Positions 27,600 to 37,185 are shown, numbered from the stretch's first letter. The stretch: DNA of 64,000 nucleotides from BPGX01 sp035405785 (GCA_035405785.1 DAONJS010000010.1:31171-95170), one strand, 5' to 3'. Translations and numbers: made by a program. The notes: a model not told the origin generated them from the sequence alone.

Positions 27600-27607
27600 C
27601 AAAAATA
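27600..27607 (-). promoter_or_regulatory. Probable -7 box of rnz
   Basis: The minus strand reads TATTTTTG, then CACC, 19 bases before the ATG. It lies immediately beside the terminator stem of the upstream gene. Confidence 0.4.
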
Positions 27608-27608
27608 A

Positions 27609-27643
27609 AAAATCTCATCCTGTTTTTCACAAGATGAGATTTT
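27609..27643 (-). terminator. Intrinsic terminator downstream of the T9SS protein gene
   Basis: AAAATCTCATC (27609-27619) pairs perfectly with GATGAGATTTT (27633-27643) around a 13-base loop. On the minus strand the stem is followed by TTTTTTATTTTTG-like T-rich sequence. It ends the gene at 27668-28495. Confidence 0.75.
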
Positions 27644-27667
27644 TCAAAAATGTAATTTGCTTAATGA

Positions 27668-28495
27668 TTATTTATTGATGATAATTTTATTACTTTGAGA
27701 AATAACAGAATTTGATATTGTATAAAAGTAAATACCATTGTCTAATTCTGAAACATCAATGGTAGTTTTATTTTCACCTATTGTGCTTTTTATATTTTGA
27801 TTAATAAGTGTTTTACCTGTAATATCAAATAAAGTGAATTGGAAATTTTCGGAAACAGTGCTATTGAAAGAGATGTTTAACTTATCAGTTGCAGGATTGG
27901 GGAAAACATTTAGGTTACTAATGTTTTGATATTGTTGAATAATTGTGGCAGGAGAGATATTGATGATATAATAATCAATGTTTTGAGTTGTTATTTTGCT
28001 GCCAGTATTGGGATTTACAGGTGTAGGACAATTTTGGAAACTTAAAATAGTTGTACCATAAGCATCTACTTGAAAGTGTACAGTATAAGTTCCGGCTGTA
28101 GTTGGTGTTCCAGAAATAATAGCACAACTGTTGGCGTTACCGGGGAATTTTAAGTTTGAAGGGTTACCTGTAAGTGTTAATCCAGGAGGTAAATTATAGT
28201 TAGGATACGAAGGAGGTACTAATAATTCAAAACGAGTAAAACAAATTTTTATAGGAGATTGAACTGTATCAAGCGGCACTTTTACAGTAATATTTTGTGC
28301 ATAAGCCACGCCAACTTGTCCAGAAGCAAAATTGGTAGCACTATCTGGCCAGATGCCATATTTGGGGGATGCTACAAAAACAGGATCAAGTGTGCAAGTA
28401 GGTTGAGCCATCATTGCACCTGAAATAAATATCAGGAGGGTGCTTAATTTCCTCAATATTGAGGATTTTGATAATTGGATAATTGTCTTTTTCAT
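27668..28495 (-). CDS. Secreted protein with type IX secretion (type A) sorting domain
   Basis: 275 residues. Signal peptide about 1-30 (SSILRKLSTLLIFISGAMMAQ). The middle (about 45-165) resembles Ig-like putative domains (NFASGQVGVAYAQNITVKV and GLTLTGNPSNLKFPG). The C-terminal 75 residues contain NVFPNPATDKLNISF, IYFYTI and QSNKIIINK: the conserved Por secretion C-terminal sorting domain, removed on secretion by PorU-type sortase. The target role is unknown. No T9SS machinery gene is in the window. TATATTTGCCGCAA at 28516-28529 (minus) is a likely promoter. Confidence 0.85.
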   Translation of the reverse strand: MKKTIIQLSKSSILRKLSTLLIFISGAMMAQPTCTLDPVFVASPKYGIWPDSATNFASGQVGVAYAQNITVKVPLDTVQSPIKICFTRFELLVPPSYPNYNLPPGLTLTGNPSNLKFPGNANSCAIISGTPTTAGTYTVHFQVDAYGTTILSFQNCPTPVNPNTGSKITTQNIDYYIINISPATIIQQYQNISNLNVFPNPATDKLNISFNSTVSENFQFTLFDITGKTLINQNIKSTIGENKTTIDVSELDNGIYFYTISNSVISQSNKIIINK

Positions 28496-28554
28496 ACAAA
28501 TAAATTTTTAGGTTATTGCGGCAAATATAAGGATTTTTTTTTGAGAAATATATT

Positions 28555-29343
28555 CTAAATTATTTCAACATTATTTTGTTCAATCCAACCTTCAACGCCG
28601 TTTTCAAGACGAATAAGATAGAAGTTATCAACTTTCTGAAGGATTTTGACTTTTGTGCCTTCGTGAAGTTTAAATTTTGTAATTGCTTCCGGTAATGGTT
28701 CATTAGTTACTTTGATTTCTCGGTTTGTAACAATGGCAAAATTATTTTGATGTTTATTTTTTTCTGCAAAATGTGCTGTTATATAAATGATAAAATTTAA
28801 TATAATAAAAATGATTGTCAAGCTTAATGTGAGTTTGCGAAAATGAGTTTTAAATAAAAAAATACTGAATGAGATGAATGCCAAAAATGATAGTGAAATA
28901 GTAATATATGAAAGTAAATTAGTATTAAGTTTATTGAGAAAATTATTTTTAGTAATTTCAATAAAAAAGTTGTCTTTGGTTTCAATTTTATCAATTGTTT
29001 TATTGTATGCTAATTTGAGATTATGATTTAAATCTTCATCAGAAGGGTTTAATAATTTGGCTTTTTCGTAATATAAAATGGCCTTGCCTAATTGATTATT
29101 TTTGAAATAAGCATTGCCTAAATTGTAATACAATTCAAAAGATTGATAATTATCATTGATAACAGATAAATAAAGTGCAATAGCGTCTGGATATTTTTTT
29201 TCTTTATATGCTTGTTCTGCTTTCAACAATTTTTCAGAGATATTATTATTGTTTTCAGAAAAGGAAAATGAAGATGATAGCAATAAAAATAATAATGCAA
29301 AAATAAATTTGGTTGTAGAAAAATAACATTTAGAAATTGCCAT
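28555..29343 (-). CDS. batE: BatE: TPR plus SH3-like protein
   Basis: 262 residues from ATG 29343; an in-frame TTG three codons upstream is not used by preference. Signal peptide (FIFALLFLLLSSSFSFS), TPR repeats (KKYPDAIALYLSV..YYNLGNAYFKNNQLGKAILYYEKA), two membrane helices (about 135-155 and 166-186), and a C-terminal SH3-like domain (about 200-262, VKILQKVDNFYLIRLENGVEGWI). This is the Bacteroides BatE layout. It is the last gene of the bat cluster. Confidence 0.85.
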   Translation of the reverse strand: MAISKCYFSTTKFIFALLFLLLSSSFSFSENNNNISEKLLKAEQAYKEKKYPDAIALYLSVINDNYQSFELYYNLGNAYFKNNQLGKAILYYEKAKLLNPSDEDLNHNLKLAYNKTIDKIETKDNFFIEITKNNFLNKLNTNLLSYITISLSFLAFISFSIFLFKTHFRKLTLSLTIIFIILNFIIYITAHFAEKNKHQNNFAIVTNREIKVTNEPLPEAITKFKLHEGTKVKILQKVDNFYLIRLENGVEGWIEQNNVEII

Positions 29344-29357
29344 ATTTTTCAATGAGT

Positions 29358-31172
29358 TTAAGTATTTTTAATTTGATTTTCAATTTGAATAATTAAATCT
29401 TTTGTTTCATTAAAAATTTCGTTTAATGGTTTTTGAGAAGATACAGGAGCATATTTTGCCATTTCGCAAGTATTGATAAGTTCAATATATTTGTTTTTCA
29501 AATTATCATTGATATTTTGTTGAGATAATAATTGCAATATCTTTTCTTTTGAAAGTTCAGATTTTGAAATTTTAAATTTGTATGAAAAATAATTTTCAAT
29601 TGATTGAATAATAGATGTATAAAATTCTGATGGTTTGTTTTCTTTTAATAATTTTTCTGCAGATTGTAAATGTTTCATTGCTAATTTATGTGCTCGTTTT
29701 TGTTGAAAATCTTTCCAGTTTAATTGCTGATTTTTTTGATATTTGTAATAACCAAATATACCAAGCATTGCAAGGTATGGTAATAACATTAAACTTAAAT
29801 GTGCAGGTGAATTAAAAAATGATTCATCTTTTTTAGTTACAGAATATGGATATGGTTTAATAAAATGAATGTCGTTATCTTCTGCTTTTACTTCTTGTTT
29901 GAACTGCTGATAGATTTGTGCGGTGTTTGTGTTTGAATGCACTGATGGAGTAACTTGTATATCTAATTCAGGGGATGGAATGGTAATGTAAGTTTTAGAA
30001 TTAGGATTAAAATACGAAAAGTTGATGTCAGATATTTTGTAATTGCCTTCTTGTCTTGGAATGATAAGATATTCATAAGTTTTAGAACCACTAACGCCAT
30101 TTGAAGTAGAGATATTTTCTGTAACTTTTGGGTCATAAGTTTCAAATTCAGGAGGAAAATTAATTTTTGGAGGTTCAATGAGTGGTATATTTCCACTTCC
30201 AGATATAGTGATTTTCATAGTAAGTGCATCATTTGCAGGGATTTTATTTTTGTTGAGTTCTACTTTGAATACAAAATTTGTTCCCACAGCACCTGAAAAA
30301 TTAGCCGGTTTATTAGATGTAGGCAATTCTTCTACATTCACTGTAATGGGCTGACTATTTAATGTAACAACTCTATCTTCATAAGCATTCACTCCAAAAA
30401 ATTGTTCAAAAATGTCTCTTGGAGCTCTATTAACTCGTTTGCGAACTACACATTCAATTTCAATAGGAGATATGGTAAGTTTTCCACTTCTTTGAGGAAA
30501 AATATATTGTGTGCTTATTTCACCTACATAATAATTTACGCCATTGATATTTTCAATGTGTAATTGAATATTGCCGCGATTTTCTTGATTTTTAGACCAA
30601 AAACCTTCAAGATGTGGAAATTTTACATTTTGAATTCCCCTTAATTCTATTCTTGTGTAAATTTTTTGAGTGAGAGTAATTTGCTCTCCCACATAGCATT
30701 GTTTTTTATTGATAAAAGTTTTTACAAAAATATCTTCTTTATCTACATTTACATCAGGCACTGAATTGTTTGAATTTCTTTGATTGTTTGCTGCTGATGC
30801 ATTATTATTACCTTTTTGAACTTCAAGCGTGATAGGGGAACTATAAATACTTTGACCGTTTACAATTGCCTTTGCCGCATTGATTACAAATGTCCCTTCT
30901 TTTTTAGGGATAAGCACATAAGAAATAGAAAAAGATTGTGATAAATTTCCATTGATGAATTGAATATTCTGACTTTGGTTAGGACCAGAAATAATTTCAA
31001 AGTTGTTGAATGATGGTGGAACAAAATCCTGTGGCACTGCATTGATTGAAAAAGATATTTCAAAAGGCACGCCAACAGAGGGTTTAGTAGTGCTTACCTG
31101 AACATTTAATTTTTGAGCCAATAATACTTGGCTTAAAATAAAAGTGGATAAAAATATCAATGTCTTTTTCAT
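29358..31172 (-). CDS. batD: BatD family membrane protein
   Basis: 604 residues from ATG 31172, preferred over a TTG upstream because it gives signal peptide MKKTLIFLSTFILSQVLLAQ. The protein has a long extracytoplasmic region of beta-rich (Ig-like) domains with phrases such as NFSGAVGTNFVFKVELNK and YEYLIIPRQEGNYKI typical of BatD. One membrane helix is near 450-470 (LSLMLLPYLAMLGIFGYY), and a cytoplasmic tail with helical QKRAHKLAMKHLQSAEKLL follows. Role in aerotolerance or envelope integrity, inferred from family. Confidence 0.88.
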   Translation of the reverse strand: MKKTLIFLSTFILSQVLLAQKLNVQVSTTKPSVGVPFEISFSINAVPQDFVPPSFNNFEIISGPNQSQNIQFINGNLSQSFSISYVLIPKKEGTFVINAAKAIVNGQSIYSSPITLEVQKGNNNASAANNQRNSNNSVPDVNVDKEDIFVKTFINKKQCYVGEQITLTQKIYTRIELRGIQNVKFPHLEGFWSKNQENRGNIQLHIENINGVNYYVGEISTQYIFPQRSGKLTISPIEIECVVRKRVNRAPRDIFEQFFGVNAYEDRVVTLNSQPITVNVEELPTSNKPANFSGAVGTNFVFKVELNKNKIPANDALTMKITISGSGNIPLIEPPKINFPPEFETYDPKVTENISTSNGVSGSKTYEYLIIPRQEGNYKISDINFSYFNPNSKTYITIPSPELDIQVTPSVHSNTNTAQIYQQFKQEVKAEDNDIHFIKPYPYSVTKKDESFFNSPAHLSLMLLPYLAMLGIFGYYKYQKNQQLNWKDFQQKRAHKLAMKHLQSAEKLLKENKPSEFYTSIIQSIENYFSYKFKISKSELSKEKILQLLSQQNINDNLKNKYIELINTCEMAKYAPVSSQKPLNEIFNETKDLIIQIENQIKNT

Positions 31173-31174
31173 AA

Positions 31175-31909
31175 TTACCAATCTTTTTCAGGTTTTACTG
31201 GTTGTCCTGCAGGTTGTTCTTTTTTCTTTTCCTGTAATTCTTTTTCTTTTTGAATAAGTGTTTGGAGTAATCTTTCTGCTTGATCTTTATTGATTTGAGG
31301 TTGCGATTGATTTTGTTTTTGTTGGTTCTGATTTTGATTTTGGTTGTTTTGCCCGCCACCGCCTTTGTTATCATTTTTATGTTTAAGAGCAAAAGCAAGG
31401 TTATAGCGGGTATCTTCGTCGTTGGGATTAATTTTCAATGATTTTTTGTAAGCATTGATGGCTTCATCATATTTTTTTTGAAACAAATATGCATTGCCTA
31501 GATTGTGATATATTTTTTGAAGGGTATCCTTATTTTTGTATAATTGAGATGATGCGGAATACAATTCAGCAGATCTTTGAAGCATTAAATTAGCAATAGA
31601 ATCTTTGTTTGCTATATTGATAGCAGATGAGTTAGAAAATTTCAATGTAAGTGCTTCTTTGTAAAGAGCATTACCTAAATTGTAAAGTGCTTTTTTGTGA
31701 TTAGGTTGAATTTTCAGTGCTTCATTGTATTTATTGACTGCCGATTGCATATCATTTTTTTTGAATGACTTATTTCCTTCATATACTAATTTATCAGCAT
31801 TTTGAGCAATGAGAGAATTTTGTTTGGCAAATATAAAAAGTAAAACAAGAATATAAATGAAAAACAATGTTAATGTATTTGATAAAAAATGTTTTTGAAG
31901 TAAGGGCAT
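31175..31909 (-). CDS. batC: BatC: TPR protein
   Basis: 244 residues. N-terminal signal anchor (about 8-33), TPR units (KKNDMQSAVNKYNEALKIQP and YLFQKKYDEAINAYKKSLK) over residues 40-190, then a low-complexity Asn/Gln-rich tract and charged tail (KEKELQEKKKE). The layout matches BatC of Bacteroides. It lies directly between batB and batD, 2 bases from the batD start. It probably scaffolds the Bat complex in the periplasm. Confidence 0.85.
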   Translation of the reverse strand: MPLLQKHFLSNTLTLFFIYILVLLFIFAKQNSLIAQNADKLVYEGNKSFKKNDMQSAVNKYNEALKIQPNHKKALYNLGNALYKEALTLKFSNSSAINIANKDSIANLMLQRSAELYSASSQLYKNKDTLQKIYHNLGNAYLFQKKYDEAINAYKKSLKINPNDEDTRYNLAFALKHKNDNKGGGGQNNQNQNQNQQKQNQSQPQINKDQAERLLQTLIQKEKELQEKKKEQPAGQPVKPEKDW

Positions 31910-31934
31910 ATTTTAATGATTTAATAAATGCTGT

Positions 31935-32975
31935 TTATATTTTTATCCAGTTAGCAAGATTTTTAATCCAATGTGGTTTTGATTCTGTAATCAGAAATTC
32001 AATAATTAGTAAAAATAATGCAAGCCCAATAAACCATTGATATTGACTTTCATAGTCATTGAAAGTTAATGTGTCTGTTTCTGATTTATTTAATTTTTTA
32101 ATTTCTTTGAGCAATGTATTTAATCCAAAATCTGTATTAGAAGCAATAACAACTAATCCATTTGTTTGAGAAGATAGTTCGTGTAAAATTTCTTTGTTTA
32201 ATTTAGTTATAACAGTGTTTCCATCTTTATCTTTTTTGTAACCAATCATTCTGTTATTTTCATAAACAGGAATAGGTGCTCCCTGTTCAGATCCTATACC
32301 GATACAATGAATAGGTATGTTTTTTTCAGAAAATAATTTTGCAATTTCTAATGCATTTCCATCGTGGTCTTCGCCATCAGTAATTAAAATAACAGCTTTG
32401 TTGTTGGCTACATTAGAACAATTTTCAAATGATTCAAGGGCTTTTTGAAGAGCGGCACTGATATTTGTGCCTTGTGTAGAAATCATTTTAGTATTGATAG
32501 ATTGAACAAAAATTTTAGCGGCATTGTAATCTACAGTCATTGGTAACAAAACAAATGCATCGCCTGCAAAAACAATGATTCCAATTTTATCGCCTTGTAA
32601 ATTATCAATCATTTTTTGCAAAGCCATTTTGGCTCTTTCTAATCTATTTGGCGTCAAATCTTGTGCAAGCATACTATTTGATATATCCAAACAAATCATT
32701 ATGTCAGAGCCCTTCACTTTTACTTCGTGGCTACCTGAAAAAGTTTGCAAGTTAGCAAGTCCAAAAATTAATGATGTGATGCTAATGATTATCAAAAAGA
32801 ATTTTAACCATTTTATCAAAGGAAAATAATCTGGAATATGTTGTTTTACAAGTGTTTCATCACCTAATTTTTTTCTTTTGTTTTTTGATGAAATCAAATA
32901 ATAAATAAATATCAATGTGATGGGAATGAGAACCATCAGCCAGTAAAGAAATTCTTTATGTTCAAAGCGATACAT
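31935..32975 (-). CDS. batB: BatB: membrane-anchored von Willebrand factor A protein
   Basis: 346 residues. Two N-terminal membrane helices (about 11-28 and 56-75), a VWA domain from about residue 90 with the MIDAS triad DISNS (97-101, CLDISNSMLAQDL), TDGEDHDG further on, and one C-terminal helix (about 310-330). The MIDAS predicts divalent-metal-dependent protein binding. It lies 5 bases after batA. Confidence 0.9.
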   Translation of the reverse strand: MYRFEHKEFLYWLMVLIPITLIFIYYLISSKNKRKKLGDETLVKQHIPDYFPLIKWLKFFLIIISITSLIFGLANLQTFSGSHEVKVKGSDIMICLDISNSMLAQDLTPNRLERAKMALQKMIDNLQGDKIGIIVFAGDAFVLLPMTVDYNAAKIFVQSINTKMISTQGTNISAALQKALESFENCSNVANNKAVILITDGEDHDGNALEIAKLFSEKNIPIHCIGIGSEQGAPIPVYENNRMIGYKKDKDGNTVITKLNKEILHELSSQTNGLVVIASNTDFGLNTLLKEIKKLNKSETDTLTFNDYESQYQWFIGLALFLLIIEFLITESKPHWIKNLANWIKI

Positions 32976-32980
32976 AATAA

Positions 32981-34000
32981 TCAGGTAATAGTTTTGTAAT
33001 AAGTTTTTTGAAGTGTAAATTCAAGAAGTAATAAAATCAAAGCAAGGAAAGCAAAAGGCAGATAAAGATCTTTTCTGTTGGTATAATTTTTTTCAAGAAT
33101 AATGTTTTTTTCAAGTTTGTCAATTTCATCGTAAATTGCTTTTAAACTTTTGTTGTCCGTTGCTCTGTAATATTTTCCGTTTGTTTCTTCAGAAATTTTT
33201 TTCATCAATGCTTCGTCAATTTCAACATCAGCATAATCATATTGTAATTCTCCATTTGGATACATTGCTACTGGTTGTAGGGCTTTTCCACGGCTTCCTA
33301 TACCGATTGTATAAACTTTTATATTGTATGTTTTTGCTAATTCTCCAGCAGTAATGGGGTCTATTTCGCCTGAATTATTTACTCCATCTGAAACGAGAAT
33401 AATGATTTTACTTTTAGAATCTACATCTTTTAATCTTGCAATAGCATTAGCAAGACCAAGACCAATAGCTGTGCCTTGTCCTAAACTTCCTGCTTTTACT
33501 TTTTGAATTAAAGTTTTGAGTATTTTATGGTCAGTGGTTAAAGGGCATTGTGTAAATGCTTCACCACCAAAGATAACCATTCCAATTCTGTCATTTGGTC
33601 TGTTGTCAACAAATTCCTGAATCACTTCTTTTGCAACTTCTAAACGATTTGGTTTGAAATCTTTTGCAAGCATTGACAAGGAAACATCTAAACTAATCAT
33701 TATATCAATACCTTCTGTTTGCACATCTTTACCACCTGAAATACTTTGAGGGCGGGCAAGTGCAATGATGAGTAAGAAAATAGTAAGTAATCTTAATAAG
33801 TATGGAAAAAATTTTGATTGAAGTTTGAAAGATGGTGGGATATTTTGAATTAAATAAAATGAGGAATAATTGAGCGTGGCTTTGTATTTATCTTTTTTGA
33901 AATAATAATAAACTGCTAATAATGGAATTATTAATAATAGCCACAAAAATTCCTTGTTAGCAAAAACAATATCCTGTATGTCAAATAAATCAGAAAACAT
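32981..34000 (-). CDS. batA: BatA: membrane-anchored von Willebrand factor A protein
   Basis: 339 residues. N-terminal helices (about 18-33 and 67-82), VWA domain with MIDAS DVSLS (105-109, SLDVSLSMLAKDF), then VSDGVNNSGEIDP, and a C-terminal helix (about 315-332). Its ATG overlaps the upstream stop by one base (TAATG), so translation is coupled to the unknown gene upstream. BatA and BatB are paralogous parts of the Bat complex, which binds MoxR ATPase activity. Confidence 0.9.
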   Translation of the reverse strand: MFSDLFDIQDIVFANKEFLWLLLIIPLLAVYYYFKKDKYKATLNYSSFYLIQNIPPSFKLQSKFFPYLLRLLTIFLLIIALARPQSISGGKDVQTEGIDIMISLDVSLSMLAKDFKPNRLEVAKEVIQEFVDNRPNDRIGMVIFGGEAFTQCPLTTDHKILKTLIQKVKAGSLGQGTAIGLGLANAIARLKDVDSKSKIIILVSDGVNNSGEIDPITAGELAKTYNIKVYTIGIGSRGKALQPVAMYPNGELQYDYADVEIDEALMKKISEETNGKYYRATDNKSLKAIYDEIDKLEKNIILEKNYTNRKDLYLPFAFLALILLLLEFTLQKTYYKTIT

Positions 34001-34986
34001 TATTGTTGTGAATTTTGAGTTGGTTCATTAGATGGTTGAACTGATGGTTCAAGTTTTGTTTCATTGACAAAGTCAATAGCCGCTTGTAGTATTTCTTTAT
34101 GGTCATTTTCTACAGGTATAAATTTTGCAAATTTTACAAGGTCAGATAATTCTAAAATGTATTTTATTTTTTCTTTTGAAGTATTAGCTATAGCTTTGAA
34201 TCTCAATGCCTGTAAGGTTTCAAATGTTGTTTGTTCTAATGCCTGAATATTGTATCTGCCTTCAAGGTATTCTCTGATGGTATCTGCTACTGCCGAGTAG
34301 TATTCTTTAATTTTTCCTTCCTTCCATATTTCTTCTTCTTTTATTTTTTGTAATTTTTCTAATGCAACAACATCGGGTGGAAGTTTTGGTTTTTCTTCTT
34401 TTTTAATTTCTTTCTTTTTGAAAAAGTATTTATAAATAAAGTAAATGATTATTGCAAGAATTAAAATAGCAATTAAAGATTTGATAATTAATGGCATATA
34501 CCATTTAAAATTAAATGGTTCATCAAAAATAGGTTTAATGTCTTTTATTGAAGTTTCTGATGTATCGGTAGGCACAGTGTGAACAGTAATGAGGATTGTA
34601 TTTGTTTGAACAAATTTTGAAGTGTCAGAATAATTTAGAAATTTGATAGGAGGCAAAACAAATTGTCCAGAATCGTAAACAGAAATTTTGAAAGTTTGTT
34701 GAATTATATTTTGATTTGTATCTACTTTTGAAAAATCAATAATTTCAATATCTTTTGTAATGGTATCTTTGAATGATGGCCAGATAAATTTTTCATTTGA
34801 TGAAGATAAGGATAAAGAGAGTTTAAGTTGAATAGGTTCGCCAATTCTTATTTCATTTCTGTCTATACTTGCAGAAGCAGATGTTTGTGAATAAAAATTA
34901 TTTGTTTCAGATAAAAATATTAAAATCAATATTGATTTAAACAAAAAATTAGTAATTGAAAATATGTTTTTTGAAATGTATTTCAT
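34000..34986 (-). CDS. Uncharacterised Bat-operon membrane protein
   Basis: 328 residues between the DUF58 gene and batA, overlapping batA by one base. Signal peptide (FKSILILIFLSETNNFYS), an extracytoplasmic beta-rich domain with the phrase IRIGEPIQLKLSLSL (about 45-60), one membrane helix (about 168-190), then a cytoplasmic helical part with charged residues. The position and organisation resemble the extra gene found between DUF58 and batA in Bacteroidota bat operons. I see a distant likeness to the BatD extracytoplasmic part (IGEPIQLKLSLS) but no proven family. Confidence 0.7.
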   Translation of the reverse strand: MKYISKNIFSITNFLFKSILILIFLSETNNFYSQTSASASIDRNEIRIGEPIQLKLSLSLSSSNEKFIWPSFKDTITKDIEIIDFSKVDTNQNIIQQTFKISVYDSGQFVLPPIKFLNYSDTSKFVQTNTILITVHTVPTDTSETSIKDIKPIFDEPFNFKWYMPLIIKSLIAILILAIIIYFIYKYFFKKKEIKKEEKPKLPPDVVALEKLQKIKEEEIWKEGKIKEYYSAVADTIREYLEGRYNIQALEQTTFETLQALRFKAIANTSKEKIKYILELSDLVKFAKFIPVENDHKEILQAAIDFVNETKLEPSVQPSNEPTQNSQQ

Positions 34987-34995
34987 TTTTTGATT

Positions 34996-35862
34996 TTATC
35001 TTTTTTGAAATAGTAAAGTGAGAGGAACTACATAATTTTGATGAGTAAAAATTTCAATATTGTCCACTTTAGATTTTTGAAAAACTTGTTTTAGTTCATC
35101 ACTATGTTTCAGAAAATTTGCAGTTAATTGCGTTCTAAATGATTTATCTCCTGTATCAATCCAATGAATCTTTTGTGTTTCAAGATTTTTAATGGGCAAG
35201 GGGCCAACATCAGGAAGTTCTTTTTCATTTTTGTCATTGACTTTAATAGCAATAATATCGTGTTTTTTAGCACAAATTTTTAAAGAATCAGAAAAATTGA
35301 GTGGTAACAAAAAGTCGGAAATAATAAATACAGTGCTTCTTTTTTTGATGGCTTGAAATAAAAATCTTGTGGGATCATTAAGATTACTTTCGTTGGAAGT
35401 TTTTTCCATTGTTATGATTTCACGAATGATTTGTAAGATGTGGCTTTTGCCTTTTTTAGGAGGAATGAATTTTTCAACCTTATCAGAGAAAAATATAACA
35501 CCAATTTTATCATTATTTTGATTGGCAGAAAAAGCAATAGTGGCGGCTATTTCAGCAATAATATTTTTTTTGTAATCATTAACCATTCCAAAAGATGTGC
35601 TGGCACTAACATCTATCATTAAAATAACAGTGAGTTCTCTTTCTTCTTCAAACACTTTTACATAAGGAGAATTAAAGCGAGCCGTTACATTCCAATCAAT
35701 ATTTCTTATGTCATCGCCGGGAACATATTCACGCACTTCTGAAAAAGCCATACCACGGCCTTTGAAGGCACTATGATATTGCCCTGAAAAGATATTTTGG
35801 CTTAATCCTCTAGATTTTATTTCTATTCGTTTTACTCTTTTGAGTAATTCACTTAATTCCAT
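34996..35862 (-). CDS. DUF58 domain protein (MoxR partner)
   Basis: 288 residues, soluble. GRGMAFSEVREYVPGDDIRNIDWNVTAR (read in parts, near 34-60) is the DUF58 hallmark. The downstream half has a degenerate VWA-like fold (VILMIDVSASTSFG: D-x-S-x-S at 87-91). In Bat operons it works with MoxR ATPase. It begins 174 bases after the moxR stop, and the gap contains an inverted repeat (35890-36034). Confidence 0.88.
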   Translation of the reverse strand: MELSELLKRVKRIEIKSRGLSQNIFSGQYHSAFKGRGMAFSEVREYVPGDDIRNIDWNVTARFNSPYVKVFEEERELTVILMIDVSASTSFGMVNDYKKNIIAEIAATIAFSANQNNDKIGVIFFSDKVEKFIPPKKGKSHILQIIREIITMEKTSNESNLNDPTRFLFQAIKKRSTVFIISDFLLPLNFSDSLKICAKKHDIIAIKVNDKNEKELPDVGPLPIKNLETQKIHWIDTGDKSFRTQLTANFLKHSDELKQVFQKSKVDNIEIFTHQNYVVPLTLLFQKR

Positions 35863-35889
35863 TGCGATTTTTAGATATGATTTATGATA

Positions 35890-36034
35890 TAATAGTTTTT
35901 AGTTTTTAATTTTTAGTTTTTTTTAATTTCAAAATAGTAGAAGTTTGATTTGTTTTAATTAGTTTATTTATTGGGACTTAAAATTTAAATTTCTGATATA
36001 ACTAAAAACTCAAAACTTACAACTCAAAACTATC
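35890..36034. repeat. Dispersed AT-rich repeat, family C, inverted pair
   Basis: Left arm near 35894-35925 is a run of AGTTTTTAGTTTTTAATTTT; right arm 36001-36032 reads AACTAAAAACTCAAAACTTA and continues in the same style. The arms are roughly reverse complements over about 30 bases. The element fills the gap between moxR and the DUF58 gene. Related words occur at 39508-39612, 41160-41270, 52098-52133 and 52955-52981. Confidence 0.55.
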
Positions 36035-36036
36035 TA

Positions 36037-37056
36037 CTATGGCACTTCAACCACATTTAATAATTCTGTGATGATTTGTTCGGTTGTAACATTTTCAGCT
36101 TCTGCTTCATAAGTCAAACCAATTCTGTGTCTTAAAATATCGTGGCAAACGGCTCTAACATCTTCAGGGATAACATAACCTCTTCTTTTGATGAACGCAT
36201 AAGCTTTTGCGGCTAATGCAAGATTTATGCCTGCTCTTGGTGATGCCCCATAAGCAATTAATGGAGCAAATTTTTCTAATTTATAATCTTTTGGAAAGCG
36301 TGTAGCAAAAACAATATCTACAATGTATTTCTCAATTTTTTCATCTATATAAACATATTTTACTAATTCTCTTGCTTTCAAAATATCATCAGTTGTAACA
36401 ACCTGTTGTGGCTTTTTCAAACCTTCGGGAGATACATTTGCGGCAATAATTTTCATTTCATCTTCTTTTGAAGGATAAGTAAGCACTACTTTGAGCATAA
36501 ATCTGTCTAATTGTGCTTCTGGAAGTGGATATGTTCCTTCTTGTTCAATAGGATTTTGGGTAGCAAGCACAAGGAATGGATTAGGCAAAGGAAATGTTTG
36601 TTCTCCAATAGTTACTTGTTTTTCTTGCATTGCTTCTAATAGTGCAGATTGCACTTTTGCAGGAGCACGGTTAATTTCATCAGCCAATACAAAGTTAGCA
36701 AAAATAGGTCCTTTGCGAACATTAAATTCACCTGTTTTTTGATTAAAAATCATTGTTCCAATCAAGTCGGCAGGAAGTAAATCGGGAGTAAATTGAATTC
36801 TGCTGAATTTTGCATTGATACTTTTGGCAAGAGTATTTACAGCAAGTGTTTTAGCAAGACCGGGCACACCTTCTAATAAAATATGTCCATTGCTTAATAA
36901 TCCAATGAGCAATCTTTCTACCATGTGCTGTTGCCCTACAATTACTTTATTTATCTCTAAAAGTAACAAGTCAATGAAAGCACTTTCTTGATGAATTTTT
37001 TCATTGATGGCCTTAATATCATTAGGATTTAGAGATGTTGAAATGGTTTCTATCAT
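36037..37056 (-). CDS. MoxR-family AAA+ ATPase
   Basis: 339 residues. Walker A GVPGLAKT (63-70), Walker B LADEINRAP (124-132), sensor and arginine-finger region ATQNPIEQEGTYPLPEAQLDRF, and the lid domain (about 245-330) follow the family. It works as a chaperone-like ATPase that activates VWA-protein complexes. First gene of the bat operon; the promoter is at 37077-37109. The start is the first ATG of the frame. The gap to the DUF58 gene is unusually long at 174 bases because of the repeat. Confidence 0.95.
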   Translation of the reverse strand: MIETISTSLNPNDIKAINEKIHQESAFIDLLLLEINKVIVGQQHMVERLLIGLLSNGHILLEGVPGLAKTLAVNTLAKSINAKFSRIQFTPDLLPADLIGTMIFNQKTGEFNVRKGPIFANFVLADEINRAPAKVQSALLEAMQEKQVTIGEQTFPLPNPFLVLATQNPIEQEGTYPLPEAQLDRFMLKVVLTYPSKEDEMKIIAANVSPEGLKKPQQVVTTDDILKARELVKYVYIDEKIEKYIVDIVFATRFPKDYKLEKFAPLIAYGASPRAGINLALAAKAYAFIKRRGYVIPEDVRAVCHDILRHRIGLTYEAEAENVTTEQIITELLNVVEVP

Positions 37057-37076
37057 AAATTATTTTTTTGAGATGG

Positions 37077-37109
37077 CAAAGATAAATACAAAGAAGTTTG
37101 TGAAGCAAA
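37077..37109 (-). promoter_or_regulatory. Promoter of the moxR-bat operon
   Basis: Minus strand: TTTG (37109-37106), 21 bases, then TATCTTTG (37084-37077), followed by CCATC. The spacing and both boxes fit the Bacteroidota TTTG/TAnnTTTG consensus. It lies about 20 bases before moxR. Confidence 0.7.
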
Positions 37110-37137
37110 AATATAAATATAATGAATGTTAAAAAAA

Positions 37138-37169
37138 TTTGATAGACTTAATGATATTGTTTAAATTTG
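37138..37169 (+). promoter_or_regulatory. Promoter of the 37186 lipoprotein gene
   Basis: TTTG (37138-37141), 20 bases, then TAAATTTG (37162-37169), followed by GAGCAAA. It is divergent to the moxR promoter in a 129-base gap and lies 16 bases before the ATG. Confidence 0.7.
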
Positions 37170-37185
37170 GAGCAAATATTTTTTT

